Positions 26,466-35,699 of a DNA stretch of 55,991 nucleotides are shown here, piece by piece. The translations under genes and the position numbers were made by a program. The notes under the pieces are model-generated. The model did not search any database, was not told the origin of the DNA, and saw nothing but the letters and a program-made list of their open reading frames with translations. The stretch covers positions 1 through 55,991 of the forward strand of contig JAFRJI010000032.1 in the NCBI GenBank assembly GCA_017432345.1. The letters are read 5' to 3'. Position 1 is the first letter of the stretch, and every line of letters starts with the position of its first letter. The DNA comes from Bacillota bacterium (GTDB taxonomy: Bacteria > Bacillota > Clostridia > Peptostreptococcales > Anaerovoracaceae).

Positions 26466-26504
26466 GTTAATTGCATTTTTAGAGGAAAACAGAGAGGTAA
26501 TTTT

Positions 26505-27671
26505 ATGAGGATCGTTGTTGCGGGAGCGGGCTATGTCGGACTGTCCAACGCCGTTCTGCTCGCGCAGAATAATAAGGTCACCATCGTCGAACTGGTGCCG
26601 GAAAAAGTCGATAAGATCAACCGCGGCGTTTCGCCGATCGTTGACGCGGAGATCCAGGAATACCTGCGGGAAAAACCGCTGGATCTGACCGCGGTCGGCT
26701 CCGGGAAAGAAGCCTATAAAGAAGCCGACTATATCATCATCGCGACGCCGACCAATTACGATCCGGACCTGAACTTTTTTGATACATCTTCCGTAGAATC
26801 CGTCATCGAGGAAGTCCTGGCGGCAGGCTCGGACGCGGTCATCGTGATCAAGTCGACGGTACCGGTCGGATATACGGAAAACATGAAGAAGAAATACGGG
26901 ACAGGGAATATTATTTTCTCGCCGGAATTCTTAAGAGAAGGCAAAGCGCTCTATGACTGCCTGTATCCGTCGAGGATCATCGTCGGCGAGAAGAGCGAAC
27001 GGGCCAGGGCCTTTGCGGAGCTTTTGCGTGCCAGCGCATTGAAAGAGGATATCCCGGTGCTGCTCACCGGATCCACGGAAGCGGAAGCCATCAAGCTGTT
27101 TGCCAATACGTTCCTGGCGATGCGCGTGTCGTTCTTCAATGAACTGGACACCTACGCGGAAGTCCGGGGATTGGATACGAAAGAGATCATCGGTGGGATC
27201 TGCATGGATCCCCGGATCGGTGATTACTATAACAACCCATCCTTCGGCTACGGCGGATACTGCCTGCCGAAGGATACGAAACAGCTGCTCGCCAACTATG
27301 CGGATGTGCCGCAGAATATGATGAGCGCTGTTGTCGACGCCAACCGGACCAGGAAGGATCACATCGCCAACATGATCATCCAGAAGGACCCGAAGGTAGT
27401 CGGCGTATACAAACTGACGATGAAAGCGAACTCGGATAATTTCCGGCAGTCCTCGATCCAGGGCGTCATGAAGCGGATCAAGGGCAAGGGCATCCCGGTG
27501 GTCGTTTATGAACCGACGCTGGACGCGGACGAATTCTTCCGCTCCAAAGTCATCAAGGACCTGGATCAGTTCAAGGAAATGTGCGACGTGATCATCGTGA
27601 ACCGGTTCGAAGACGAACTGGAAGATGTCAAAGATAAAGTTTACACACGGGATCTGTTCAGCAGAGATTAG
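26505..27671 (+). CDS. ugd: UDP-glucose 6-dehydrogenase
   Basis: This makes UDP-glucuronic acid from UDP-glucose with two NAD+. The NAD motif GAGYVGLS (7-14), TPTNYD, STVPVGY, the SPEFLREG segment and catalytic Cys253 in [10 protein letters not shown] are all present. At 388 residues it is the short form found in capsule loci. The SD GAGAGG precedes the ATG. It lies between two CDP-glycerol-type transferase genes, so glucuronate probably enters the same polymer. Confidence 0.94.
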   Translation: MRIVVAGAGYVGLSNAVLLAQNNKVTIVELVPEKVDKINRGVSPIVDAEIQEYLREKPLDLTAVGSGKEAYKEADYIIIATPTNYDPDLNFFDTSSVESVIEEVLAAGSDAVIVIKSTVPVGYTENMKKKYGTGNIIFSPEFLREGKALYDCLYPSRIIVGEKSERARAFAELLRASALKEDIPVLLTGSTEAEAIKLFANTFLAMRVSFFNELDTYAEVRGLDTKEIIGGICMDPRIGDYYNNPSFGYGGYCLPKDTKQLLANYADVPQNMMSAVVDANRTRKDHIANMIIQKDPKVVGVYKLTMKANSDNFRQSSIQGVMKRIKGKGIPVVVYEPTLDADEFFRSKVIKDLDQFKEMCDVIIVNRFEDELEDVKDKVYTRDLFSRD

Positions 27672-27697
27672 CTACAGTAGGAGAATGGTGAACGGAA

Positions 27698-30247
27698 ATG
27701 AATCATAACGCAGACATTACGATCGTGATCAATGCGAAAGAGACTTCTGCCATCTTTGCGGATGCGCTGAGGAAATCGGTGAAAAGCATCGTTTCCCAGG
27801 AAACGTACGATCCGGAGCGTGTTGCAATGGTGGTGACAGCGGATACGGAAACGGAACGGCTGGAAGCTCTTTGCCTGGAGGCGCTGGAACCGAAGATCAG
27901 TCCGCAGAGTTACAGAGCGCTGGGACTCGATGATCTGGAGAAGGCCAAGGAGGGCAGCCGGTATCTGCTGTTCATGGAAAACGGGGACTTCTTCGAAGAG
28001 GGGGCACTCAAAGTATTGTTGAAACACGCCCGCAAAAACAAGTACACAGCTGTTTTTGTGACGCGCCGGCAGTGGATCAAGAAGAAAAAATCGGAATTTT
28101 GCAGCTGCACTCTGGTCGAATCGGAACCGCAGATGGCGGTGCGGAATGCTTTGATCCGTACGGAGGCGGTCACTGATATCCGCGCTCTGATGAGCCGCGA
28201 TGAAGACGCGGTCGTCGCCCTGAACAAGATCCTTCTTCTGGCGGGCGGATATTACATGGAATACGGTGCGATCCTGACGTATGGTCCGGAGGGAGAGCCG
28301 TTGTTCACACCGACTGCGGAAAAAATGAAGAGTCTGATGACCTTTGCCGAGGAAAACGACACCGGCGGATCGATCTATATCGAACGGTACATCCTGCAGC
28401 TTTTGTCCATCAACCTGGACCTGCGGCCGGAAATGGGGGATGTTTCCGGATCCCTGGCGCTGATCAAGGACGAAACGATTTTAACAACTACCGGATTCAA
28501 CGTCCATGAGAAACTGTACCTGCTCCGTCTGAAATACGGGAAGGACATACTGGAAGACGCCGAGGTCAGGGATGACGGGACCGTCTACTGGAAGAATGAG
28601 CGTTTGTTCGCTGCCACGGCCAAGAACCGTTTCAAATTGAACATCATCGACGTGCGGGACGACATGATCTACATGTCCGGCGTGACCGATCTGAACATGC
28701 TGGGCGACAAGTACCGGTATTTCCTCTATGAGGAAAACGGCAACAAGATCCCGTTGGAGCTGCTGCCGGACCCGGTGCGGGACATCACCTGGCCGAACGG
28801 GGAAATGATCCACCGTGGGAAACAGTTCCACGTATCGATTCCGCTGCGGATCGGCGGGAATTTTGAATTTATCATGGAAGACCCGGATGAGCGGCAGATC
28901 GCGCTGAACCCGAAAATGGAGCGCTTCTCCCATCTCGCCAGCTGGGAACAGGATGCGTATTACGCCAAGGGGAAGTACCTGATCCGCCTGTTCTTCGGAC
29001 GCTTTTATATTGAGAAATATACCAGATGGAAGCATCTGGTCGCGGAGATCAAGTTCGAACGGAGACTGTGGATCCTGGAAAAGCGCAAGGCGATCCTGTA
29101 CCGCCTGCTCCATTACGTGACGCATCCGTTCCAGAGAAAACCGGTCTGGATCGTGGCGGACCGTCCGCATGTCGCTAACGACAACGGCGAGCACATGTTC
29201 AAATACCTGATGAAGTCGGAGGCGGCGAAGAAGCACCAGATTCTGTTCCTGCTCCGGGAGGACAGCAAGGACTATCCGCGCCTGAAGGCTATCGGACCGG
29301 TGCTGAAATACGGTACGATCTGGCACCATCTGAAGTTCATGGAGACCAAGCGGGTCATCGCCGCGGCAGCCAACGACCTGGCCACGAGCCCGTTCGGCTT
29401 GTCGCAGCCGTTCTACCGCAATCTCTGCAATTACGAGTTCGTGTATCTGCGGCACGGCGTTGCCAAGGACGACCAGAGCCGGTTCCTGAACCGGCAGCGT
29501 AAGAATATCCGGCTGCTTGTTTCGACCAGCGCGCGGGAACACGACGCGATCATCGCCGGCAAGTATGGGTATACGGAACGGGAAGTCATCCTGACCGGGC
29601 TGCCTCGGTTCGACAATCTGTACGATGAGCGGAAAGGCAAGATCACGATCCTTCCGACCTGGCGGAAGAACCTGGAGGGAGGCAGGATCGGAGGATCCGC
29701 ACAGAGAGAATACATCTTTGATTTTAAGGATACCGACTACTTTAAGTTCTATAATTCGCTGATCAATGATCCGCGGCTTTTGGATGCGATGCGGAAGCAC
29801 GGTTTCACCGGGACATTCTATCTGCATCCGGTCTTCGAAGGACAGTTCAACGACTTCAAGAGCAATGAACTGATCGAAGTGGGGACGACCGTCGCGGATT
29901 ACCAGACCCTGTTCCGGGAAAGCGATATCATGGTCACCGACTTTTCCAGCGTGGCCTTTGACTTCGCGTACCTGAAGAAGCCTTTGATTTATTCACAGTT
30001 CGACGAGGCGACCTTCTACCGGGATCATTCCTGGGATAGAGGGTATTTCACGTATCGTGAGGACGGATTCGGGCCGATCACGAACACCGTTGATGAAACC
30101 GTCGACGCGCTGATCCACTACATCGAAACGGGATGTCAGATGGAAGATATTTATCTGAAGCGGGTCGAAGCTTTCTTCCCATACACCGATCGAAACAACT
30201 GTGAGCGCGTGTATAACGAGATCATGAAAATCGAAAACGAACAATAA
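27698..30247 (+). CDS. CDP-glycerol-type transferase fused to a GT2-like domain
   Basis: The N-terminal region (about 1-215) resembles a GT2 glycosyltransferase. It begins ITIVINAKET, and YLLFMENGDFFEEGAL stands where a normal GT2 has its DxD-containing segment, with Glu-Asn-Gly-Asp in place of a clean DxD. A beta-rich middle domain follows. The C-terminal GT-B domain (about 480-849) carries RHGVAKDDQ, ILPTWRK, YLHPVFE and MVTDFSSVAFDFAY. It is paralogous to the 23913 gene product over its whole length. The C-terminal activity is likely intact; that of the GT2 part is doubtful. Confidence 0.85.
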   Translation: MNHNADITIVINAKETSAIFADALRKSVKSIVSQETYDPERVAMVVTADTETERLEALCLEALEPKISPQSYRALGLDDLEKAKEGSRYLLFMENGDFFEEGALKVLLKHARKNKYTAVFVTRRQWIKKKKSEFCSCTLVESEPQMAVRNALIRTEAVTDIRALMSRDEDAVVALNKILLLAGGYYMEYGAILTYGPEGEPLFTPTAEKMKSLMTFAEENDTGGSIYIERYILQLLSINLDLRPEMGDVSGSLALIKDETILTTTGFNVHEKLYLLRLKYGKDILEDAEVRDDGTVYWKNERLFAATAKNRFKLNIIDVRDDMIYMSGVTDLNMLGDKYRYFLYEENGNKIPLELLPDPVRDITWPNGEMIHRGKQFHVSIPLRIGGNFEFIMEDPDERQIALNPKMERFSHLASWEQDAYYAKGKYLIRLFFGRFYIEKYTRWKHLVAEIKFERRLWILEKRKAILYRLLHYVTHPFQRKPVWIVADRPHVANDNGEHMFKYLMKSEAAKKHQILFLLREDSKDYPRLKAIGPVLKYGTIWHHLKFMETKRVIAAAANDLATSPFGLSQPFYRNLCNYEFVYLRHGVAKDDQSRFLNRQRKNIRLLVSTSAREHDAIIAGKYGYTEREVILTGLPRFDNLYDERKGKITILPTWRKNLEGGRIGGSAQREYIFDFKDTDYFKFYNSLINDPRLLDAMRKHGFTGTFYLHPVFEGQFNDFKSNELIEVGTTVADYQTLFRESDIMVTDFSSVAFDFAYLKKPLIYSQFDEATFYRDHSWDRGYFTYREDGFGPITNTVDETVDALIHYIETGCQMEDIYLKRVEAFFPYTDRNNCERVYNEIMKIENEQ

Positions 30248-30270
30248 AAACGCAAAATGGAGATCGCAGC

Positions 30271-31914
30271 ATGGAATACAAAATGGTAAATGACCAATAC
30301 AAAAAAGGCCCGATTTTCGGAACGCTGATCGAATCCGAAATCAAAGGGGACTTCCTGACGGCCCGCGTCGCCTGTCCGGTGACGAGCGCCGTATGGAAGG
30401 GTTTTTTGCTGACCTACAATTACCGGATCGAACACGAACGCGAAGAATACTACGTTGAGGCGGACAGCATCGTTCTCGCGGGCAGGAGCTACGAGATGAC
30501 GCTGAAGCTGGATCTTGCAAAATTCCCATTCAAGATGACGCACTGGGCAATCAATGTGGTCTACGAAAAGGACGGCGAATCCTATTACGCAGGGATCCAG
30601 AAACCGCGGTCCATGCAGCCGGTGTATCTGAAACATTTCCTATTCCATAAGAACTTCTGCCTTCTGGACAACAACATGATCGTGTTCCAATACCGTTCCA
30701 GAGGAGGATACTGGGGATTGCGGTACCGGATCCGGAACCCGTACGACGGCATGGGAACCCGCTGGAAGGAATGGATCGCCACGGTCGTCTTCCGACTCAA
30801 TGAGAAACGGTACGAGAAGAAACCGGGCGTGTACCTGATTTACGAAAAGCGCTGCGAAAAAGCGCAGGACAACGGGTATCACTTCTTCCGCTTCTGCATG
30901 GAAAACAACATGGAGAAGTACCTGAACCGGCAGATCTTTTACGTGATCTCCAAAAAATCCGTCGACTGGAAAAAGGTCTCCAAATACAAGGACCATGTGC
31001 TGGATTTCATGAGTTTGAAATACATGATTTACATGCTGCGCTGCCAGCTGCTGATCAGTTCCGACGCCCGGAACCACTCCTACATCTGGCAGAACCAGGA
31101 CAGCCTTCTGGTAGAGGACATCCGGCAGAAGCGGCACGTATTTTTGGGACACGGCGTGCTGGCTCTGAAGAAACTGAACGAGAACTTCACCGCCCGCAAC
31201 ATGCGCTCGGTCCTTTGCACCGTAACCTCGGAAGCGGAGGGACGGATCTTCAAGGAAGAACTGGGATTCGGACCGCATCAGGTGGCTGTCACAGGGTATC
31301 CGCGTTTCGACGCGCTGCAGGATATGTCGGACGGTTTCCGGGAGATCCTGGTCATGCCGACACACCGCCGGTGGGTCTTCGGCATCGAACGGGAGATCTT
31401 CGTGCAGAGCGAATACTACCGGCGCTATATGGAGCTGATCAACTCGCCGCATCTGATGGAACAGCTGGAGAAATACGACCTGACGCTGAACTTCTACCTC
31501 CATCCGTCCATCGGCGAGCACATCGACGCCTTCAGCGGCGGCAGCGACCGGGTCAAGATCATTCCATATGGGCAGTACGCGCTGGATGATCTGATGATGC
31601 GGTGCAAACTGCTCATTACGGACTATTCCAGCATTTCCTGGGATCTCTATTTCATGGGAAAACCGATCATTCTGTATCAATTCGATATGGAAGATTATCA
31701 GAATACATGGGGAAGCTACATCGATCTTAAGAAAGACAGCCCGGGCGAACGGGTCGAGGAGATCGATCAGCTTCTGCAGGCCATCGATGAATACATCGAG
31801 AACGGCTTCGCGATGAAAGAAGAAGTACTGGCGAAGCGGGAAGAACAGTTTGCCTTCTTAGATAGGAACAATTCCAAGAGGGTATGTGATGTTTTGAAGG
31901 AAAGGAATCTTTAA
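30271..31914 (+). CDS. CDP-glycerol glycerophosphotransferase-like protein (TagF/TagB family)
   Basis: An N-terminal beta-rich domain (about 1-165) is followed by a GT-B transferase domain with GHGVLALKK, MPTHRRW, YLHPSI and LITDYSSISWDLYF. It is most like the second half of the double-domain protein at 19195, sharing the AQDNGYxFFRxCME segment. It probably transfers glycerol-phosphate or another polyol-phosphate from a CDP donor at the inner membrane face. The stop overlaps the next start (TAATG), showing coupling to the UDP-sugar dehydrogenase gene. Confidence 0.88.
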   Translation: MEYKMVNDQYKKGPIFGTLIESEIKGDFLTARVACPVTSAVWKGFLLTYNYRIEHEREEYYVEADSIVLAGRSYEMTLKLDLAKFPFKMTHWAINVVYEKDGESYYAGIQKPRSMQPVYLKHFLFHKNFCLLDNNMIVFQYRSRGGYWGLRYRIRNPYDGMGTRWKEWIATVVFRLNEKRYEKKPGVYLIYEKRCEKAQDNGYHFFRFCMENNMEKYLNRQIFYVISKKSVDWKKVSKYKDHVLDFMSLKYMIYMLRCQLLISSDARNHSYIWQNQDSLLVEDIRQKRHVFLGHGVLALKKLNENFTARNMRSVLCTVTSEAEGRIFKEELGFGPHQVAVTGYPRFDALQDMSDGFREILVMPTHRRWVFGIEREIFVQSEYYRRYMELINSPHLMEQLEKYDLTLNFYLHPSIGEHIDAFSGGSDRVKIIPYGQYALDDLMMRCKLLITDYSSISWDLYFMGKPIILYQFDMEDYQNTWGSYIDLKKDSPGERVEEIDQLLQAIDEYIENGFAMKEEVLAKREEQFAFLDRNNSKRVCDVLKERNL

Positions 31915-33104
31915 TGGCATCGTTTGAAAAAATCAAGAACGGCGAAGAACGGTTATCCGTGGTCGGCCTGGGATATGTCGGCATGCCGATCGCTGTAGCC
32001 TTTGCAAAAAAAGGCGTCAACGTGATCGGGTTCGATCTGAATGAACAGAAGATCGACTTGTATAAGGCGGGGATCGACCCGACCAACGAAGTGGGAAACG
32101 CGGCGATCGCGGAAACGACCGTGGAATTCACCGCGGATGAGACAAAGCTGCGCGAGGCGAGCTTCCACATCGTTGCGGTGCCGACGCCGGTCAACACCGA
32201 CCACACGCCGGATCTGACGCCGGTCGTCGGTGCGTCGGAGATCGTCGGGCGCAATCTTGCAAAAGGCTCTGTGGTCGTGTACGAATCCACCGTATATCCG
32301 GGCTGCACGGAAGACGTCTGTATCCCGATCCTGGAGAAGGAATCCGGGCTGAAGTGCGGCGTGGATTTCAAGGTCGGATACAGCCCGGAGCGGATCAATC
32401 CGGGGGATCAGGTGCACCGCCTCGAGAACATCCACAAGATCGTTTCCGGCATCGACGAGGAGAGCTTGGAACTGATCGGGAACGTCTACGATCTCGTCGT
32501 CGAGGTCGGTACGTATCCCGTTTCCAATCTGCGGACAGCGGAAGCAGTCAAGGTCGTCGAGAACAGCCAGCGGGACGTGAACATCGCGTTCATGAACGAA
32601 CTGGCGATGGTCTTTGACCGGATGGATATCGACACGAATGAAGTCGTCGACGGCATGAATACCAAGTGGAACGCGCTGGGATTCCGCCCCGGCCTTGTGG
32701 GCGGACACTGCATCGGAGTGGACCCGTATTATTTTACCCATCAGGCGGAGAAACTCGGCTATCACAGCCAGATCATCCTGAACGGAAGGATCGTCAACGA
32801 TTCCATGGGCGACTATGTGGCGGACATGGCGATCAAAAAGATGATCGAAGCGGGACAGGCGCCGAAGAAGAGCAAAGTTGCTATTTTCGGACTGACCTTC
32901 AAGGAAGACTGTCCGGATACGCGCAACAGCAAGGTAGAAGACATCATCAAGCGTCTGGGTTCCTATGGCATCGATCCGATCATCGTGGATCCATGGGCGG
33001 ATGAAGCGGAAGCCAAGAAGGAATACGGCGTCACACTGACGAAGCAGGAAGAACTGCCTGCACTGGACTGCATCTTCGTTGCCGTAGCTCACAAACAGTT
33101 CTAG
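31914..33104 (+). CDS. UDP-N-acetylhexosamine 6-dehydrogenase (WbpO/TviB-like), cut short by an in-frame TAG
   Basis: This is a nucleotide-sugar dehydrogenase of the UDP-GalNAc/UDP-ManNAc group, making an N-acetylhexosaminuronic acid. GLGYVGMPIA (18-27), the VPTPV motif, ESTVYPG, the YSPERINPGD segment and Cys266 in GGHCIGVDPYY are intact. The frame ends at TAG (33102-33104) after AVAHKQF, where relatives continue for about 40-45 residues. The same frame goes on after the TAG with a plausible C-terminus, described separately. The truncated protein has the NAD domain and catalytic Cys but lacks the end of the UDP-binding domain. It could be a recent pseudogene, a read-through gene or a sequencing error. 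Confidence 0.85.
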   Translation: MASFEKIKNGEERLSVVGLGYVGMPIAVAFAKKGVNVIGFDLNEQKIDLYKAGIDPTNEVGNAAIAETTVEFTADETKLREASFHIVAVPTPVNTDHTPDLTPVVGASEIVGRNLAKGSVVVYESTVYPGCTEDVCIPILEKESGLKCGVDFKVGYSPERINPGDQVHRLENIHKIVSGIDEESLELIGNVYDLVVEVGTYPVSNLRTAEAVKVVENSQRDVNIAFMNELAMVFDRMDIDTNEVVDGMNTKWNALGFRPGLVGGHCIGVDPYYFTHQAEKLGYHSQIILNGRIVNDSMGDYVADMAIKKMIEAGQAPKKSKVAIFGLTFKEDCPDTRNSKVEDIIKRLGSYGIDPIIVDPWADEAEAKKEYGVTLTKQEELPALDCIFVAVAHKQF

Positions 33105-33236
33105 GAGATGGGGCTGGCACAAATCAAAGCGTGCTTCAGCGATATAGAGGATAAAGAAAAAGTCCTGATCGATGTCAAGGGTCTGTTCCCGGTGGAGGAA
33201 CTGGAACAGTCCGGCCTGACATGGTGGAGGTTATAA
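33102..33236 (+). pseudogene. C-terminal remainder of the WbpO-like dehydrogenase after an in-frame TAG
   Basis: Starting at the TAG, 44 further codons stay open in the same frame until TAA at 33234-33236. They encode a typical dehydrogenase tail, including EMGLAQIK, the conserved VLIDVKG and a final WWRL. The TAA overlaps the next ATG as TAATG, the same coupling used elsewhere in this operon. The original gene therefore probably ran from 31914 to 33236 (about 440 residues). One base change, for example from CAG, would explain the stop. Confidence 0.82.
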
Positions 33237-34429
33237 TGAGCAGCGTGATAAGGCAATGGGCCGGAGAAAAGAAGCGACGGTCACAAACGATAACAAAACT
33301 TGCGGAAAAAGCGGGGTGGAGCCGCCGGCAGGCCGCGCAGGAATTGAAATACGCGGAAGAGAACGGCATCCCGGTCAAGACCTATATGCAGCTTGGCTAC
33401 TGGAACATCCCGCACGATCAGCTTCTTGAAGCGCACACCAACGATGCGCACCGGAAGGATATCGCCCAGAAGCTCGTGGAGAGACGTTCGGGCAATAAAA
33501 CGGTCGAAGCCGTTGAACGGGATATGATCGAAGCCAAATACAAGTACGGGCTGCGTTACGGATACTTCAAGAACTACGGGTGGGACCGTCTGACGGACGA
33601 GCAGAAGGAACAGATGCTTCTGCGCCCGCATTCCGAACAGATGAGCATGAAGTACCGGCTTCCGGATGCGAATTCGGATTTTCTGGATGATAAGCAGCAG
33701 TTATATACCGCGTTCCCTGATCTGATCAAGCGGAAGTGGATGCATTACGAGCCATCGATGACCTTGGAGGAATTCCAGGAGAAGACCGCGTCGTTCACCT
33801 CGAAAGAGGTGATCTATAAACCGGACATCTCTAGCGGCGGACATGGAATCGAGAAGTTTTCACTGGAAGGCGGGACAGAAGCCCTGTATAAACAATTGCA
33901 GGAAGAAGTCAACGAACCGGCGCTGATCGAGGAATGCCTCCTCCAGCATCCGGAGATGGCGAGGCTTTGCAGCGATTCGATCAATACGGTGCGTGTTGTG
34001 GTCCTGTATTGGGAAGGAGAGTACCATCTGCTCTATACCGTATGCCGCATGGGCGCCGGAAACGGCAAGCCGGTGGATAACGTCAGCCGGGGCGGATGGG
34101 GCGTCGCAGTCGATCCGGAAACGGGACAGTTCAATACGGTCGCGGCCAACCACAGAGGACGGTCGATCCGGGAACATCCTGTCAGCGGTGTGGAGCTTAA
34201 GGGATTCCAGATCCCTTACTGGACGGAAGTGCTGGAACTGGTCAAAAAGGCGGCGATCCGCACCTACGAACTGGCCGGACTCGGTTATACCGGCTGGGAT
34301 ATAGCGATTACGCCGGATGGACCAGCCATTATCGAAGGCAACAACTGGCCTAGCCCTAGCCTGGTTCAGCTGGCTTATTGGAAAGAACAGAAAAAGGGCA
34401 TGAAGTATTTGTTTGAACCGTATCTGTAA
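33236..34429 (+). CDS. Sugar-transfer-associated ATP-grasp protein
   Basis: This 397-residue ATP-grasp protein resembles the family linked to polysaccharide loci (Pfam ATPgrasp_ST type). An N-terminal helical segment (1-120) is followed by an ATP-grasp core with VIYKPDISSGGHGI (ATP-binding lysine and glycine-rich loop), an IEECLLQHP segment and the metal-binding IIEGNNWPSPS. These proteins are thought to join an amino acid or acid to a sugar, but none of this type is well characterised to my knowledge. The start I choose (ATG 33236) follows GGAGG and overlaps the TAA of the upstream read-through frame. Confidence 0.83.
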   Translation: MSSVIRQWAGEKKRRSQTITKLAEKAGWSRRQAAQELKYAEENGIPVKTYMQLGYWNIPHDQLLEAHTNDAHRKDIAQKLVERRSGNKTVEAVERDMIEAKYKYGLRYGYFKNYGWDRLTDEQKEQMLLRPHSEQMSMKYRLPDANSDFLDDKQQLYTAFPDLIKRKWMHYEPSMTLEEFQEKTASFTSKEVIYKPDISSGGHGIEKFSLEGGTEALYKQLQEEVNEPALIEECLLQHPEMARLCSDSINTVRVVVLYWEGEYHLLYTVCRMGAGNGKPVDNVSRGGWGVAVDPETGQFNTVAANHRGRSIREHPVSGVELKGFQIPYWTEVLELVKKAAIRTYELAGLGYTGWDIAITPDGPAIIEGNNWPSPSLVQLAYWKEQKKGMKYLFEPYL

Positions 34430-34447
34430 GCGATAATTGATAACTTG

Positions 34448-35614
34448 ATGGAGAATAATTTGGACGATTCAAAATTTTTTACAGTTGAAAAAGTACCGCC
34501 GATGTTCGCAGGCGGCGGCAGAGACTGGTCCGTCGATTTGCTGCGGTGCGTATCCTGTTTCATGGTATGCGCTCTGCACTCGTCCTGGCAGACGATGCCG
34601 TATATGCGCGGCCTGGTGGAGCCTGGGACGATCGAATGGGTCAGCGGCGCGGCGTACCGGATCATGTTCGGTTCACCGACCGTTCTGTTCGTCATGGTCA
34701 GCGGCATCTTCTTTTTGTCGCCGGAACGACACGTCACGGCGAAAAAAATCTGGAAGAAGAACGTCTTAAAGATGACGTGCGCCTATATTTTTTGGTGCCT
34801 GGTCTACGCGATCTACCGGATCCACGTGATGGATCCGCAGCCGGAAATCACGGCGTCATTCTTTATCCGCGAATGGCTGCATCAGGAATACCATCTGTGG
34901 TACATCCCGATGATCGTCGGACTGTATATCCTCGTACCGATATTGCGGCCGATAACAGCATCCGGCGATACGAAGATATTCCGGTATCTGATAGGCATTT
35001 TCATAGGCGCGCTGATTCTGAACACGATCTATACGTGGCCGGAGTTCCCATATGGGGAATTCTATATCTTCCCGGCACTGGAAAAGACCCCGATGGATCT
35101 GATCTGCCAGTACACCTTCTGGATGCTGTTCGGATGGATCGCGTACACCTACCGGCCGGGCAAAAAGTTCCGATATTTTATCTATGCCGTGGGCATCGCC
35201 ATGGCGATCATCGGATTCATCATCAGCCTGTTCAATTTTTACTATGCAGGGGATACCGGGGCCACGGCGGTCACGCGGAAGTTCACCATCGTGACGTTCT
35301 GCAAGAACACCGCGATATTCTACTTCATCGTGACGCACTTCCGGGATCATGAATTCTCGGAACTGGGCAAAAAGATCCTGGGGAAACTGTCCAGCTGCAC
35401 GCTGATGATATATCTCATCCACTGGCTCTTCCTGGATCTGATGTTCGATCACGGATTTCTGTACGACAATGGCGTGTCGCCATGGATCGGCGTCTGGATC
35501 TATGCGATCATTGCCTACATTGCCGGAGGGATCTCCGGAGTCATCGTGCAGGCGGCCTGGAAATGGATCAAAAAAATATGGAAAACAAGCACCTCTCATA
35601 ACACCACATGTTGA
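34448..35614 (+). CDS. Membrane acyltransferase-3 family protein
   Basis: This is a polytopic membrane protein of about 388 residues with some ten spans. The acyltransferase-3 hallmarks are near the N-terminus: DLLRCVSCFMV followed by an Arg-poor HSSW segment (His of the conserved R...H pair). Such proteins O-acetylate or succinylate surface polysaccharides. I use the ATG at 34448; a TTG three bases earlier is also in frame. No strong SD is visible. It ends the operon that began at 23913, and a terminator follows. Confidence 0.8.
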   Translation: MENNLDDSKFFTVEKVPPMFAGGGRDWSVDLLRCVSCFMVCALHSSWQTMPYMRGLVEPGTIEWVSGAAYRIMFGSPTVLFVMVSGIFFLSPERHVTAKKIWKKNVLKMTCAYIFWCLVYAIYRIHVMDPQPEITASFFIREWLHQEYHLWYIPMIVGLYILVPILRPITASGDTKIFRYLIGIFIGALILNTIYTWPEFPYGEFYIFPALEKTPMDLICQYTFWMLFGWIAYTYRPGKKFRYFIYAVGIAMAIIGFIISLFNFYYAGDTGATAVTRKFTIVTFCKNTAIFYFIVTHFRDHEFSELGKKILGKLSSCTLMIYLIHWLFLDLMFDHGFLYDNGVSPWIGVWIYAIIAYIAGGISGVIVQAAWKWIKKIWKTSTSHNTTC

Positions 35615-35622
35615 GGTGTTTT
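35600..35622 (+). terminator. Terminator after the acyltransferase gene
   Basis: AACACC pairs with GGTGTT, with two further pairs beyond one A-A mismatch, and a short T tract follows. It overlaps the last codons of the acyltransferase. Confidence 0.6.
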
Positions 35623-35624
35623 AC

Positions 35625-35653
35625 TTGTTTAAGGGTGCAAAATGTACTATAAT
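35625..35653 (+). promoter_or_regulatory. Promoter of the 35700-53081 gene set
   Basis: TTGTTT (35625-35630) and TATAAT (35648-35653) are separated by exactly 17 bases, directly after the preceding terminator. No other convincing promoter is visible before the end of the plus-strand run at 53081. Confidence 0.7.
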
Positions 35654-35699
35654 ATAATAGATATAGTGTTTTTTGGGAAAGGAGTTTTTTCGGCGGCTA

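Noticed and set aside
26463-26508. TAG stop of the TagF-like gene followed by open codons in frame with ugd, suggesting a read-through fusion
   Set aside because: Ugd has its own SD and a normal-length start, the TagF-like protein is full length compared with its paralogue, and only 13 codons separate them, so chance explains it.
35646-35667. Short AT-rich inverted repeat (ACTATA/TATAGT) around the -10 at 35648
   Set aside because: Six AT base pairs around a TATAAT box are expected by chance.
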